12,389 nucleotides of DNA from Oligoflexia bacterium. GTDB taxonomy: Bacteria > Bdellovibrionota > UBA1018. The notes beneath the pieces were generated by a model that saw only the letters and a program-made list of their open reading frames with translations, ran no database searches and was not told the DNA's origin. The DNA lies in NCBI GenBank assembly GCA_903928955.1, contig CAIYTD010000192.1:1-12389 (forward strand). Reading direction: 5' to 3'. Shown in pieces: positions 1 to 7,212 of this stretch; position 1 is the first letter of the stretch, and each line of letters opens with the position of its first letter. Position numbers and translations under genes: made by a program.

Positions 1-380
1 ATCTCTTACAGAACGGATCTGAATTAACGCTCAACGTGAATGAAGACAAAACAGGAAGTTTTGAACTCACCCACATCAATCACGTCCTGAATACAACTTG
101 CAATTTGAAAACTTCTGCTTTTACATTCTACTACTGCTGCCCAGGCATGCAAAACATCCATATGAAAGCAACGCAGATTCCAGCCGTTAAAAGCTGTTCA
201 ACCGAACACAGTGATTTACTTGCACCCAATCATTCTCAAAAGGAAATGATAGACCATTTTCCAGGAGCACCTGCCCATGATAATTTTCATTTTACCCATA
301 CTCCAGAAGGCATTACTTTAAATCCACTTACTAATGGCAAAATGGATACCGAGGTTGAAATCCATTTCATCCCTCAATAA
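1..380 (+). CDS. 3' end of an unrecognised protein (truncated at left edge)
   Basis: The frame ending at the TAA at 378-380 is open back to the window edge (first full codon at 3), so this is the last ~125 residues of a longer gene. A GTG at 36 could be a start, but it has no good Shine-Dalgarno sequence and the frame continues upstream, so truncation is the better reading. The visible part has alternating polar/hydrophobic stretches suggesting beta strands (ELTLNV, GSFELTHI, TEVEIHFIPQ) and four cysteines (TTC, YYCCPG, KSC). It is rich in His, Asn and Thr, with no membrane segment. This could fit an exported, disulfide-containing beta-rich protein, but that is inference, and I recognise no family. 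It converges on the M16 gene with only 11 nt between the stop codons and no terminator hairpin. Confidence 0.55.
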   Translation, partial: LLQNGSELTLNVNEDKTGSFELTHINHVLNTTCNLKTSAFTFYYCCPGMQNIHMKATQIPAVKSCSTEHSDLLAPNHSQKEMIDHFPGAPAHDNFHFTHTPEGITLNPLTNGKMDTEVEIHFIPQ

Positions 381-391
381 TTTTTCCATTT

Positions 392-3064
392 TCACCCGAC
401 AACCACAGTCACCATATAAGGATCTACTAAATATTTTTTACAAACTTTCTGAAGATCTTTTGCTGAAATAGATTTTATTTTTTTTAGAAGATCCTGATCA
501 GTTAAACGAGGAACTTGATAAAGTAACTCTAAGCCATAGTGTGTTGCTAAAGCTGTATCACTTTGAAGATCCATTGCTCTTCTGCCTAAGAAGAATTCTT
601 TAGCGCGATTCATTTCTTGCAAACTAGGCCCCTTTTGGGCCAGCTTTTCAAGAACTTGCCGAATTCCTGCAATAGCCTCCTCCTTCTTTTGAGGTGCGCA
701 CGCGATATAAGTTCCAACATACCCTCGCTCGATCCCCTCAAAGCTTACTGGCGAAACAGAATAAGCTAAGCTTCTTTTTTCTCTCAATTCAATAAACAGA
801 CGTCCACTTTGTCCACCCAACAGTGTTTGCAAAAGACGAAGCGCATGCCGATCTTCAGAATCCATTTGAGTTCCTAAACCTCCTACCATGATATGAAATT
901 GCTCTCGCCCCAATGACTTCTCTGCCCATCGCGGAGCCTTTAAGGCAGGCTCTGAATTCAAATTTTTAGGGAGATCAAATGGGTCCACACCCCTGATTTG
1001 GTTCAACGCTTCTTTTTCCAATCCGTAAACCCAGGATTCCAGGGCGGATCGCTGAATCGGTCCACTTACCGAAATAATCAATCTTTCAGGTCGAATCCAA
1101 TACTTATGAAATGCGGTAAGCTTTTCTGAGCGCATCGCATGCAGACTTTCTAAAGAACCATGAGTCATTCGACCATAGGGATGCGTTTGAAAGAGATTCT
1201 CTAAAAAAAGCTGAGAACAAAGCTGACCAGAATGATCTTCAATACCCCGAATCGAGTCTTCTGCAATTCTCTTGGCGTGACTCACTTCCTCTTTGGGAAA
1301 AATCGGATCAAATAATACCTCAGTAAAAAGTTGCGATAAATATCGCCAGTCTCTCGCCAATCCTGTCATCTGCAGGCCAACACTATTTCGCCCAGAAAAT
1401 CCATCAATACTAGAAGCACATCCTTCGGTCATTGCAGAAATTTTTCGAGCATCGCGTGCTGAAGTACCTTTATTCCAAGTCAGCGACATCATGTAACTTG
1501 CGCCCCAATCAGTGTCGACTCTCTCGATAGGAGATGCAACTTCCAAACGGACTCCCCCTAAAGCAGAGGCATGAATGCTAAAAACATGCGAAGCTGGGCG
1601 CGGATGAAAACACACTTGAAGTCCTGAAGGAGATCGAAAGAGCTCATAGGGAGTTTTTACATTCGATGTCTGCGCTTTGAAAGGAGAAATTAAAGGAGCT
1701 GAAATAGAGCTTTTTACAGGAAAATCTAGTAAATTTTCAGCAAGCTTTTCTATTTCCCCTGTTTTAAAGTTGATTTCAGCTTTAGGTAATAGAACTACAC
1801 CACTCATTCTGCGAAAATCCAAATAGCGACTCGCTATTTCTTTTATTTTAAAGCTATCTACAGCACGCAATTCTTCTAAATATTCTTGATCAAATTCCAA
1901 ATCGCCCATGATAAATCTCAAAAACCCCAGCCTCCCAGCTAAGCCATCGGCGGTTTGAGTTGCATAGAGTCGCTCACTCTCTGCATTCACTAATACTCTT
2001 GCAAGTTCTTCAGAGGTTGGACCTTCCTCGACCATCCTTCTGAGCTCTTTAAACATCTCTTCGGCAACTCGAACCAACTTATCTGCTGTGTCTACTTCAG
2101 CCTGAAAATAGAGCATCCCAGGATCTTTAGGAACGTAAAGCCCCCCCGAAACATCGGTCACAAGAGAAGTTTTATAAAATAAATGCTGATACATCCTCGA
2201 AAGCTCACCCATCCCTAGAACACTCGATAAAAGGTCTAAAGCAGGCAAATCTTCATGATTTAATTCTGGCACTCGAAAAGAAAAACTAATGGTCGGTGTT
2301 TTAACATCGAATAATTTTACACTCCACTCTGACTTCGCTCTTATTTGAGGCTCCTGGGGGCGAATAACTGGAGATTCCTCGACTTTCCGGAGTACCTTTT
2401 TTCCATAATGTTTTTCTAAACATCGAATCAGTGATTTTCTTCGTTCACCTTTTTCGTCTAAAAGTGGCCCTACTAAAACGAGACCCATTTTACCAGATAC
2501 GTAATTTTTTTTATAAAATCGATCAAGCTGAGAAACTTTTGCTGCTTGGAGAGTTTTAACAAAGCCAATCACAGGACGTCCATAAGGATGCTGAGTAAAG
2601 GTATTTGAAAAAAGGCTCTGAAAAAGTTGACGCCCTGGAGAATCTTCATTTTTACGAAGTTCTTCCAAAATAACTTCCCGTTCTTGTTCAAAATCTTTTG
2701 CTAAAAATTTTTGGGGCTTAGCTATTACTCCAAAAGCATGGAGCACTCGCTCCCAATGCTGTGCAGCACACGTCACATGATAAACGGTCTGATCAAAGGA
2801 GGTGTAAGCATTCATATCCCCACCCAATGATTCAATCGTCCGGGCTATTTGACCAGTAGATGCCCGCCCGGTTTCTTTTGCTGATGCATCTTTAAAAAGC
2901 ATATGCTCAAGAAAATGAGAAAATCCGGCCTCTTCAGGACTCTCATCTGCACTTCCTGTTTTAACCCACCAATACGTAGCAGCTACAGAGCTATCTGAAT
3001 GCTGAAGTATAACTGGAATTCCGTTGGATAATTTAATCTGCTCAGGTTGAAAAAGTTTTGTCAT
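392..3064 (-). CDS. M16B-family zinc metallopeptidase, two-copy single-chain form
   Basis: Predicted zinc peptidase of the pitrilysin/mitochondrial-processing-peptidase family, 890 aa. The N-terminal half has the inverted zinc motif HFLEH (H50, E53, H54), and E130, 76 residues further on in EREVILEE, is the likely third ligand. The C-terminal half is a second copy that has lost the motif: GFSHFLEHML aligns with GASYMMSLTW. It carries the family's Arg/Tyr pair in ELREKRSLAYS (R761, Y768). Both halves share an HPYGR segment (159-163 and 628-632), which confirms the internal duplication. Four domains can be placed at roughly 10-200, 230-440, 470-670 and 690-890. An active N-half with a substrate-binding C-half is the usual arrangement for fused M16B clamshell enzymes. 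No signal peptide is visible, so a cytoplasmic location is likely. The Shine-Dalgarno is weak (AAGAAGA just before the ATG). It is divergent from hemW and probably monocistronic. The substrate is unknown. Confidence 0.9.
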   Translation of the reverse strand: MTKLFQPEQIKLSNGIPVILQHSDSSVAATYWWVKTGSADESPEEAGFSHFLEHMLFKDASAKETGRASTGQIARTIESLGGDMNAYTSFDQTVYHVTCAAQHWERVLHAFGVIAKPQKFLAKDFEQEREVILEELRKNEDSPGRQLFQSLFSNTFTQHPYGRPVIGFVKTLQAAKVSQLDRFYKKNYVSGKMGLVLVGPLLDEKGERRKSLIRCLEKHYGKKVLRKVEESPVIRPQEPQIRAKSEWSVKLFDVKTPTISFSFRVPELNHEDLPALDLLSSVLGMGELSRMYQHLFYKTSLVTDVSGGLYVPKDPGMLYFQAEVDTADKLVRVAEEMFKELRRMVEEGPTSEELARVLVNAESERLYATQTADGLAGRLGFLRFIMGDLEFDQEYLEELRAVDSFKIKEIASRYLDFRRMSGVVLLPKAEINFKTGEIEKLAENLLDFPVKSSISAPLISPFKAQTSNVKTPYELFRSPSGLQVCFHPRPASHVFSIHASALGGVRLEVASPIERVDTDWGASYMMSLTWNKGTSARDARKISAMTEGCASSIDGFSGRNSVGLQMTGLARDWRYLSQLFTEVLFDPIFPKEEVSHAKRIAEDSIRGIEDHSGQLCSQLFLENLFQTHPYGRMTHGSLESLHAMRSEKLTAFHKYWIRPERLIISVSGPIQRSALESWVYGLEKEALNQIRGVDPFDLPKNLNSEPALKAPRWAEKSLGREQFHIMVGGLGTQMDSEDRHALRLLQTLLGGQSGRLFIELREKRSLAYSVSPVSFEGIERGYVGTYIACAPQKKEEAIAGIRQVLEKLAQKGPSLQEMNRAKEFFLGRRAMDLQSDTALATHYGLELLYQVPRLTDQDLLKKIKSISAKDLQKVCKKYLVDPYMVTVVVG

Positions 3065-3228
3065 ATCTTCTTTTAAACCTATTAGCCTACGTAAACTAAA
3101 TCCACTGAGAAATGAAATAAAAAATACCCTTTAATTTCAAATAGATGCGATTTTAGAACGGATGATGAGCTTTATTTGAACTAAAAAACCACCCTTAAAT
3201 TACCTTTCTCTCGATTTTAGACAACCGA

Positions 3229-3242
3229 ATGAGAGGTCTCAT
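3229..3242. promoter_or_regulatory. 14-nt inverted repeat upstream of hemW (possible operator)
   Basis: ATGAGA-GG-TCTCAT is a perfect 6-bp dyad around a 2-nt centre, ending 24 nt before the hemW ATG. It lies in the ~200-nt spacer between the divergent M16 and hemW genes. A 2-nt centre cannot form an RNA hairpin loop, so a dimeric DNA-binding protein site is the more sensible reading. I see no convincing -35/-10 pair nearby to anchor it; TTGAAC at 3176-3181 lacks a well-spaced -10. The rest of the spacer is AT-rich with no other feature I can support. Confidence 0.3.
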
Positions 3243-3254
3243 GTGCTAGAGTCT

Positions 3255-3260
3255 GGAGGA
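3255..3260 (+). promoter_or_regulatory. hemW ribosome binding site
   Basis: GGAGGA lies 6 nt before the ATG at 3267. It selects that ATG over the in-frame GTG at 3243, which would place the Shine-Dalgarno inside the coding sequence and add eight residues ahead of the conserved YVHFPFC start of the family. Confidence 0.8.
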
Positions 3261-3266
3261 TTCCGT

Positions 3267-4373
3267 ATGCAATCCTTATATGTACATTTTCCATTTTGTG
3301 AAGCTAAATGCCACTATTGTGATTTTTACTCTCTTGGCCAAGAACGGACACGTAAGGGAGATCATGATCGATTCGAAAAAGCTCTGAATTGCGAAATAAA
3401 AAAATCAGGATCACTTCTTGCGCCAAAACTAGATACCCTTTTCTTCGGTGGTGGAACTCCCAGCATGACTTCCTACGATTCTATGGCACGAGCAATTGAG
3501 CCTCTCTGGAAAACAACACAAATAGATTCACGGACAGAATGGACTTTAGAGGCAAACCCTTCCTCTATTCATTTAGAGACATTTCGCCTCTACAGAGCTT
3601 ATGGGATTAACCGAATTAGTATGGGTATTCAAGCTTTGCGAAGCGATCTCTTACAAAGCCTAGGCAGAGTTCATTCAAGAGAAACTGCCCTTCAAGCACT
3701 TGAAAATGTCTTTTCTGCAGGGTTTAATAATGTTTCTGTTGACCTATTATGTGGAGCTCCAGAACAATCGGAATATGACTTAGAAGAAGCAATGAAAATC
3801 CTCACCCAATTTCCCATTACACATTTAAGCTGCTACTTACTCACTCTTCCTCCCCACCATAAGATGTATTCTCAACTCCCAAAGGAGGAAGTTCAACTCG
3901 CTCATCTCCTCTTCATCCATCGTTGGATGACAGATCATGGATTTGAGCATTATGAAATTTCTAATTTTGCAAGACCAGGAAAGAAAGCGCGCCACAATCT
4001 CAAATATTGGCAGGGAGAATCTTACTTAGGACTAGGGCCTTCTGCTCATTCTTATAACGCAAAGTCTTGCCAACGTTGGAAAAATATTTCATCGCTTCAT
4101 AAATATGCTCATTTATTAGAAAAGGGAGAAAGCATCATCGAATGGACTGAAACATTAAATTTAGACCAGCTTGAATTAGAGAAATGGATGTTGGCGCTCC
4201 GTTTAAATGACGGCTTTCCAATCGATTGGCTGAAAACGCCAGCTCAAAAAGCAAAAGCTTATGCACTTGAATTAGAAGGCCTTTTAGAAAAACATCCAGA
4301 AATTTCTGAAAGAAAACGACTGACTCCCACTGGATTTGCTTTATCCGATCAAGTCATTCGCGCTCTCGCATAA
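3267..4373 (+). CDS. hemW: HemW, radical SAM heme chaperone (HemN-like)
   Basis: Radical S-adenosylmethionine protein of 368 aa, a normal HemW length. The 4Fe-4S motif is C11-x3-C15-x2-C18 followed by D19-F20. The CDF ending is the HemW type; true oxygen-independent coproporphyrinogen oxidase HemN has a further Cys after this motif. GGGTPS (61-66) is the glycine-rich SAM-binding motif, HNLKYW (243-248) is the HNxxYW signature of the family, and GLGPSAHSY (255-263) follows. The C-terminal ~100 residues match the HemN_C-type domain. HemW binds heme and is thought to insert it into respiratory haemoproteins; older annotations call it coproporphyrinogen III oxidase. The start at 3267 is set by GGAGGA. 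The gene reads toward grpE with a 73-nt gap that appears to contain its own promoter, so joint transcription is possible but not required. Confidence 0.92.
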   Translation: MQSLYVHFPFCEAKCHYCDFYSLGQERTRKGDHDRFEKALNCEIKKSGSLLAPKLDTLFFGGGTPSMTSYDSMARAIEPLWKTTQIDSRTEWTLEANPSSIHLETFRLYRAYGINRISMGIQALRSDLLQSLGRVHSRETALQALENVFSAGFNNVSVDLLCGAPEQSEYDLEEAMKILTQFPITHLSCYLLTLPPHHKMYSQLPKEEVQLAHLLFIHRWMTDHGFEHYEISNFARPGKKARHNLKYWQGESYLGLGPSAHSYNAKSCQRWKNISSLHKYAHLLEKGESIIEWTETLNLDQLELEKWMLALRLNDGFPIDWLKTPAQKAKAYALELEGLLEKHPEISERKRLTPTGFALSDQVIRALA

Positions 4374-4394
4374 CCCTTAACTAGAAATTTGTAT

Positions 4395-4422
4395 TTGACT
4401 TCAATCATTTCGTACACATAGT
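4395..4422 (+). promoter_or_regulatory. candidate sigma-70-type promoter for grpE-dnaK-dnaJ
   Basis: TTGACT (4395-4400, 5/6 to the -35 consensus) is followed after 16 nt by CATAGT (4417-4422, 4/6 to the -10), about 25 nt before the grpE GTG. It lies in the 73-nt gap after hemW. No sigma-32-like CCCCAT -10 element and no CIRCE repeat is visible, so heat-shock control of this block, if any, is not explained by those two classical signals. Confidence 0.4.
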
Positions 4423-4446
4423 AGTTTCAATACGGAGGATTTTTGA

Positions 4447-5037
4447 GTGACCGAGTTCGGCGAAAACAGTTTTAGCAGCAGTAAAAATCAACAAGATGAA
4501 AAAAACGATGATGAGGGCTCAAACCAGGAGTCTCAAGCAGCTCAGATTCAAAATTCTTGCGAAGATCTACAAAAACGCATTGAAGAGCTTGAGAGCCAGG
4601 TAAAGGAAAAAGAAAGCAAATACCTCTATCTCTATGCTGATTTTGACAACTTTAAAAAACGCGCTATTAAAGAACGATCTGATTTAATAAAGTTTGGATG
4701 GGAATCTGTTGCTCGCGACCTTTTACAGGTTGTAGACAATCTTGAGCGAGCCATGACGCATGTTCCTTTGAACACCGACAAAACATGGATTGAGGGTTTA
4801 CATATGGTGCTCAGCCAATTTAAAGCCACTCTTCAAAAACAAGGCCTTCAGCACATTGAAAGCTTAAAAAAAGATTTTGACCCCAATCTACATGAAGCTG
4901 TAGGACAAGAAGAATCAGAACTTCCGTCTGGCACAATTCTGAAAGAGCATACTCCAGGCTACACGCTCCATGGGCGATTGCTGAGACCTGCTCGAGTCAT
5001 TATCAGTGGCGGACAACCTGAAGCAAAGCCGAGTTGA
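4447..5037 (+). CDS. grpE: GrpE, nucleotide exchange factor of DnaK
   Basis: Cytoplasmic co-chaperone that releases ADP from DnaK, 196 aa, as usual for bacterial GrpE. The first ~35 residues are a polar, acidic, disordered tail. Residues ~38-75 form the long dimerising coiled coil (EDLQKRIEELESQVKEKE), followed by the conserved DFDNFKKRAIKER segment. The C-terminal beta domain has the expected FDPNLHEAVG and GYTLHGRLLRPARVIIS stretches. The GTG start is supported by GGAGGA at 4434-4439 (7-nt spacing), and no ATG competes. It is the first gene of the chaperone block; dnaK begins 86 nt after its stop. Confidence 0.95.
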   Translation: MTEFGENSFSSSKNQQDEKNDDEGSNQESQAAQIQNSCEDLQKRIEELESQVKEKESKYLYLYADFDNFKKRAIKERSDLIKFGWESVARDLLQVVDNLERAMTHVPLNTDKTWIEGLHMVLSQFKATLQKQGLQHIESLKKDFDPNLHEAVGQEESELPSGTILKEHTPGYTLHGRLLRPARVIISGGQPEAKPS

Positions 5038-5055
5038 CGAAAGAAAAAAAGAGAC

Positions 5056-5075
5056 CAACTTATTTATAGAAGTTG
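5056..5075 (+). other. short hairpin in the grpE-dnaK spacer
   Basis: CAACTT (5056-5061) and AAGTTG (5070-5075) form a 6-bp stem with an 8-nt AT-rich loop. There is no T-run after it, so it is a poor terminator. It overlaps the upstream TTG copy of the dnaK start segment and could mask that TTG or act as an mRNA processing or stability element. No function is shown. Confidence 0.25.
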
Positions 5076-5137
5076 AGTAAAATTATAAGTTTTATAAAAA
5101 TTATTAAGAAAGACGAGGAAGTTATGAGTAAAATTAT
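5069..5137 (+). repeat. imperfect direct repeat of the dnaK start region
   Basis: Copy A at 5069-5086 reads gaagttgagtaaaattat and copy B at 5118-5137 reads gaagttatgagtaaaattat. They are identical except for a 2-nt insertion that makes the ATG of copy B. The shared 13 nt TGAGTAAAATTAT recur at an offset of exactly 51 nt (17 codons). Read from TTG 5073, copy A encodes MSKII in frame with the MSKII of DnaK, with no stop between them. Confidence 0.7.
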
Positions 5138-7040
5138 TGGTATTGATTTAGGAACAACGAATTCATGTGTATCCGTTTTGGAAGGTGGAGAACCAAAAGT
5201 AATTCCAAATTCAGAGGGAGTAAATACTACGCCTTCGGTTGCTGGCTTTACTCCCTCTGGAGAAAAATTGGTCGGACAAGGCGCTAAACGGCAGGCTGTT
5301 ACTAATCCTGAAAAAACAGTTTTTGAATCGAAGCGACTGATTGGCCGAAAGTTTAGCTCAAGAGAGGTCCAAGAATTCATTAAGGTTGCTCCTTTTAAAA
5401 TTATCGAAGCAAAAAATGGGGACGCATGGGTTAAAGTGGGAGACCGCGAATATTCTCCACAGGAAATCTCTGCCCTTGTCCTCCAAAAAATGAAGCAAAC
5501 TGCAGAGGATTATCTAGGCGAACCTGTAACGGAAGCTGTGGTTACCGTGCCTGCTTACTTTAACGATGCACAAAGACAAGCCACCAAAGATGCAGGTCGC
5601 ATTGCAGGTTTGGATGTAAAAAGAATTATTAATGAACCCACATCCGCTGCTTTAGCCTACGGTCTGGACAAGCAAGGCAAAGACCATACTGTTGCTGTTT
5701 TTGACTTAGGAGGGGGTACATTTGATATCTCCATTTTAGAATTAGGAGATGGTGTATTTGAAGTAAAAGCAACAAATGGCGATACTTTTCTAGGCGGAGG
5801 AAACTTCGACCAGCGTATTATTAATTGGCTAGCTGATGAATTCAAAAAAGAAAATGGGATTGATTTAAGAAAAGACAAAATGGCTCTTCAGCGCTTAAAA
5901 GAAGCCGCCGAAAAAGCAAAACATGAATTATCCAGCACTACAGAGACCGATATTAATTTACCTTTTGTGACTGCAGATGCTTCAGGCCCTAAACATCTCA
6001 ATATCAAGCTGTCACGTGCAAAACTAGAAGCACTTGTTTCTGATTTAATTGATCAACTGGTCGCACCCTGCGAAACTTGTATTAAAGATTCTGGCCTTCA
6101 AAAAAGCAAAATTGATGAAGTGATTCTCGTAGGAGGCATGACGCGCATGCCGCGTGTCCAACAAAAAGTAAAAGAAATTTTTGGCCGCGAACCCCATAAA
6201 GGAGTCAATCCAGATGAAGTCGTTGCCATTGGTGCTGCGATTCAAGGAGGCGTTCTCAAGGGTGACGTGAAAGACGTCCTCTTACTCGATGTGACGCCTC
6301 TTTCTCTTGGAATTGAGACTCTAGGTGGAGTTTTCACCAAACTCATTGAAAAAAATACAACCATCCCAACTAAAAAATCTCAGGTATTCTCTACTGCAGC
6401 AGATAATCAATCCGCTGTTACGATCCACTGTCTTCAAGGAGAACGTGAATTTGCAGAACATAATAAGTCACTCGGACGTTTCGACTTAGTTGGAATTCCA
6501 CCTGCTCCTCGAGGGGTTCCTCAAGTTGAAGTGACATTTGATATTGATGCCAATGGTATTGTTCATGTCGGAGCTAAAGATCTAGGCACTGGAAAAGAAC
6601 AATCTATCCGGATTACTGCATCGAGTGGACTATCTGAAGAAGAAATTAAAAAGATGCAAAAGGAAGCCGAGTCGCATCGAGCAGAAGATGAAAAACGAAA
6701 AGAAATAGTCAATGCACGCAATACCTTAGATGGTTTAATTTATACAATTGAAAAAACTGTCAAAGAGCATAGCGACAAAGTGAGCGGAGAAATCAAAAAA
6801 CAGGTTGAAGATGCTTTGATTGAAGCTCGTAAACATTTAGACAGCAAAGACGTTGCAGAGCTTCAAAAAGCCACAGAAAATTTAACTACAGCCTCAAATA
6901 AAATGGCTGAACAAATGTATAAGTCCAATGGAGCAGGTCCAGAATCAGCCTCTCATAGCCATGAAGCAGGTCCAGAATCTAAACAAAAGGAAAGTAAAAA
7001 AAGTGACGATGTAATTGATGCAGATTATAAAGAAGTTTAA
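5124..7040 (+). CDS. dnaK: DnaK, Hsp70 chaperone ATPase
   Basis: Central ATP-dependent chaperone, 638 aa from the ATG. The ATP-binding domain shows IGIDLGTTNS (5-14, phosphate 1), NEPTSAALAYG with E171, DLGGGTFD (194-201, containing T199, the autophosphorylation site position in E. coli numbering) and VILVGGMTRMP (adenosine motif). The hydrophobic linker VLLLDVTPLSLG lies near 385-396, then come the beta-sandwich substrate domain and a helical lid. The C-terminus DDVIDADYKEV is the typical acidic tail. I chose ATG 5124 over the in-frame TTG at 5073: it has GAGGAA at 5115-5120 (short 3-nt spacing) and places the conserved IGIDLGTT motif at the usual distance. The TTG start would add 17 residues with no family precedent that I know. 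It is preceded by grpE and followed by dnaJ after 78 nt. Confidence 0.97.
   Translation: MSKIIGIDLGTTNSCVSVLEGGEPKVIPNSEGVNTTPSVAGFTPSGEKLVGQGAKRQAVTNPEKTVFESKRLIGRKFSSREVQEFIKVAPFKIIEAKNGDAWVKVGDREYSPQEISALVLQKMKQTAEDYLGEPVTEAVVTVPAYFNDAQRQATKDAGRIAGLDVKRIINEPTSAALAYGLDKQGKDHTVAVFDLGGGTFDISILELGDGVFEVKATNGDTFLGGGNFDQRIINWLADEFKKENGIDLRKDKMALQRLKEAAEKAKHELSSTTETDINLPFVTADASGPKHLNIKLSRAKLEALVSDLIDQLVAPCETCIKDSGLQKSKIDEVILVGGMTRMPRVQQKVKEIFGREPHKGVNPDEVVAIGAAIQGGVLKGDVKDVLLLDVTPLSLGIETLGGVFTKLIEKNTTIPTKKSQVFSTAADNQSAVTIHCLQGEREFAEHNKSLGRFDLVGIPPAPRGVPQVEVTFDIDANGIVHVGAKDLGTGKEQSIRITASSGLSEEEIKKMQKEAESHRAEDEKRKEIVNARNTLDGLIYTIEKTVKEHSDKVSGEIKKQVEDALIEARKHLDSKDVAELQKATENLTTASNKMAEQMYKSNGAGPESASHSHEAGPESKQKESKKSDDVIDADYKEV
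6932..6979 (+). repeat. 15-nt direct repeats in the dnaK tail
   Basis: AGCAGGTCCAGAATC occurs at 6932-6946 and again at 6965-6979, an in-frame offset of 33 nt. It gives AGPES twice in the disordered DnaK tail (residues ~604-619) just before the conserved acidic end. This looks like a small in-frame tandem duplication in a region under little constraint. Confidence 0.75.
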
Positions 7041-7093
7041 TACTTTATTCTCCATTTCATAAACATTATTAACTGTACTGCTTCTATCTCTTA

Positions 7094-7212
7094 GGACAGC
7101 CAGTTGGGCATTTGAATTATGGCTACAAAACGTGATTATTATGAAGTTCTCGGCGTTGAACGAAACACTCCTGCCGAAGACCTAAAAAAAGCCTACCGCA
7201 AGCTGGCTGTCC
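7094..7212 (+). other. complementary segments bracketing the dnaJ start codon
   Basis: GGACAGCCAG (7094-7103) in the leader is the exact reverse complement of CTGGCTGTCC (7203-7212) inside dnaJ codons 29-32. The helix can be extended by one G-U and one U-A pair to 12 bp, closing a loop of ~95 nt that holds the dnaJ ATG. The leader arm includes most of the only AGGA motif in the dnaK-dnaJ spacer. An mRNA structure is possible but may be chance. Confidence 0.25.

Noticed and set aside
1293..1496. Plus-strand ORF inside the M16 gene, and similar antisense or shifted ORFs in dnaK, dnaJ, the lipoprotein gene and fliD
   Set aside because: Each lies within a clearly conserved gene in another frame, with no ribosome site or recognisable protein features.
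3243..3266. GTG start for hemW eight codons upstream
   Set aside because: The GGAGGA ribosome site lies after this GTG and is well placed for the ATG at 3267, where the conserved N-terminus begins.
4374..4446. CIRCE or sigma-32 heat-shock element upstream of grpE
   Set aside because: No TTAGCACTC/GAGTGCTAA arms and no CCCCAT -10 are present; only a sigma-70-like promoter can be supported.
5073..5123. TTG start giving a 655-residue DnaK as the main product
   Set aside because: The ATG at 5124 has a Shine-Dalgarno and gives the standard 638-residue protein; the extension is kept only as a finding.
6932..6979. DnaK tail repeats as a functional or mobile element
   Set aside because: Only two short in-frame copies in a disordered tail; a simple slippage duplication explains them.
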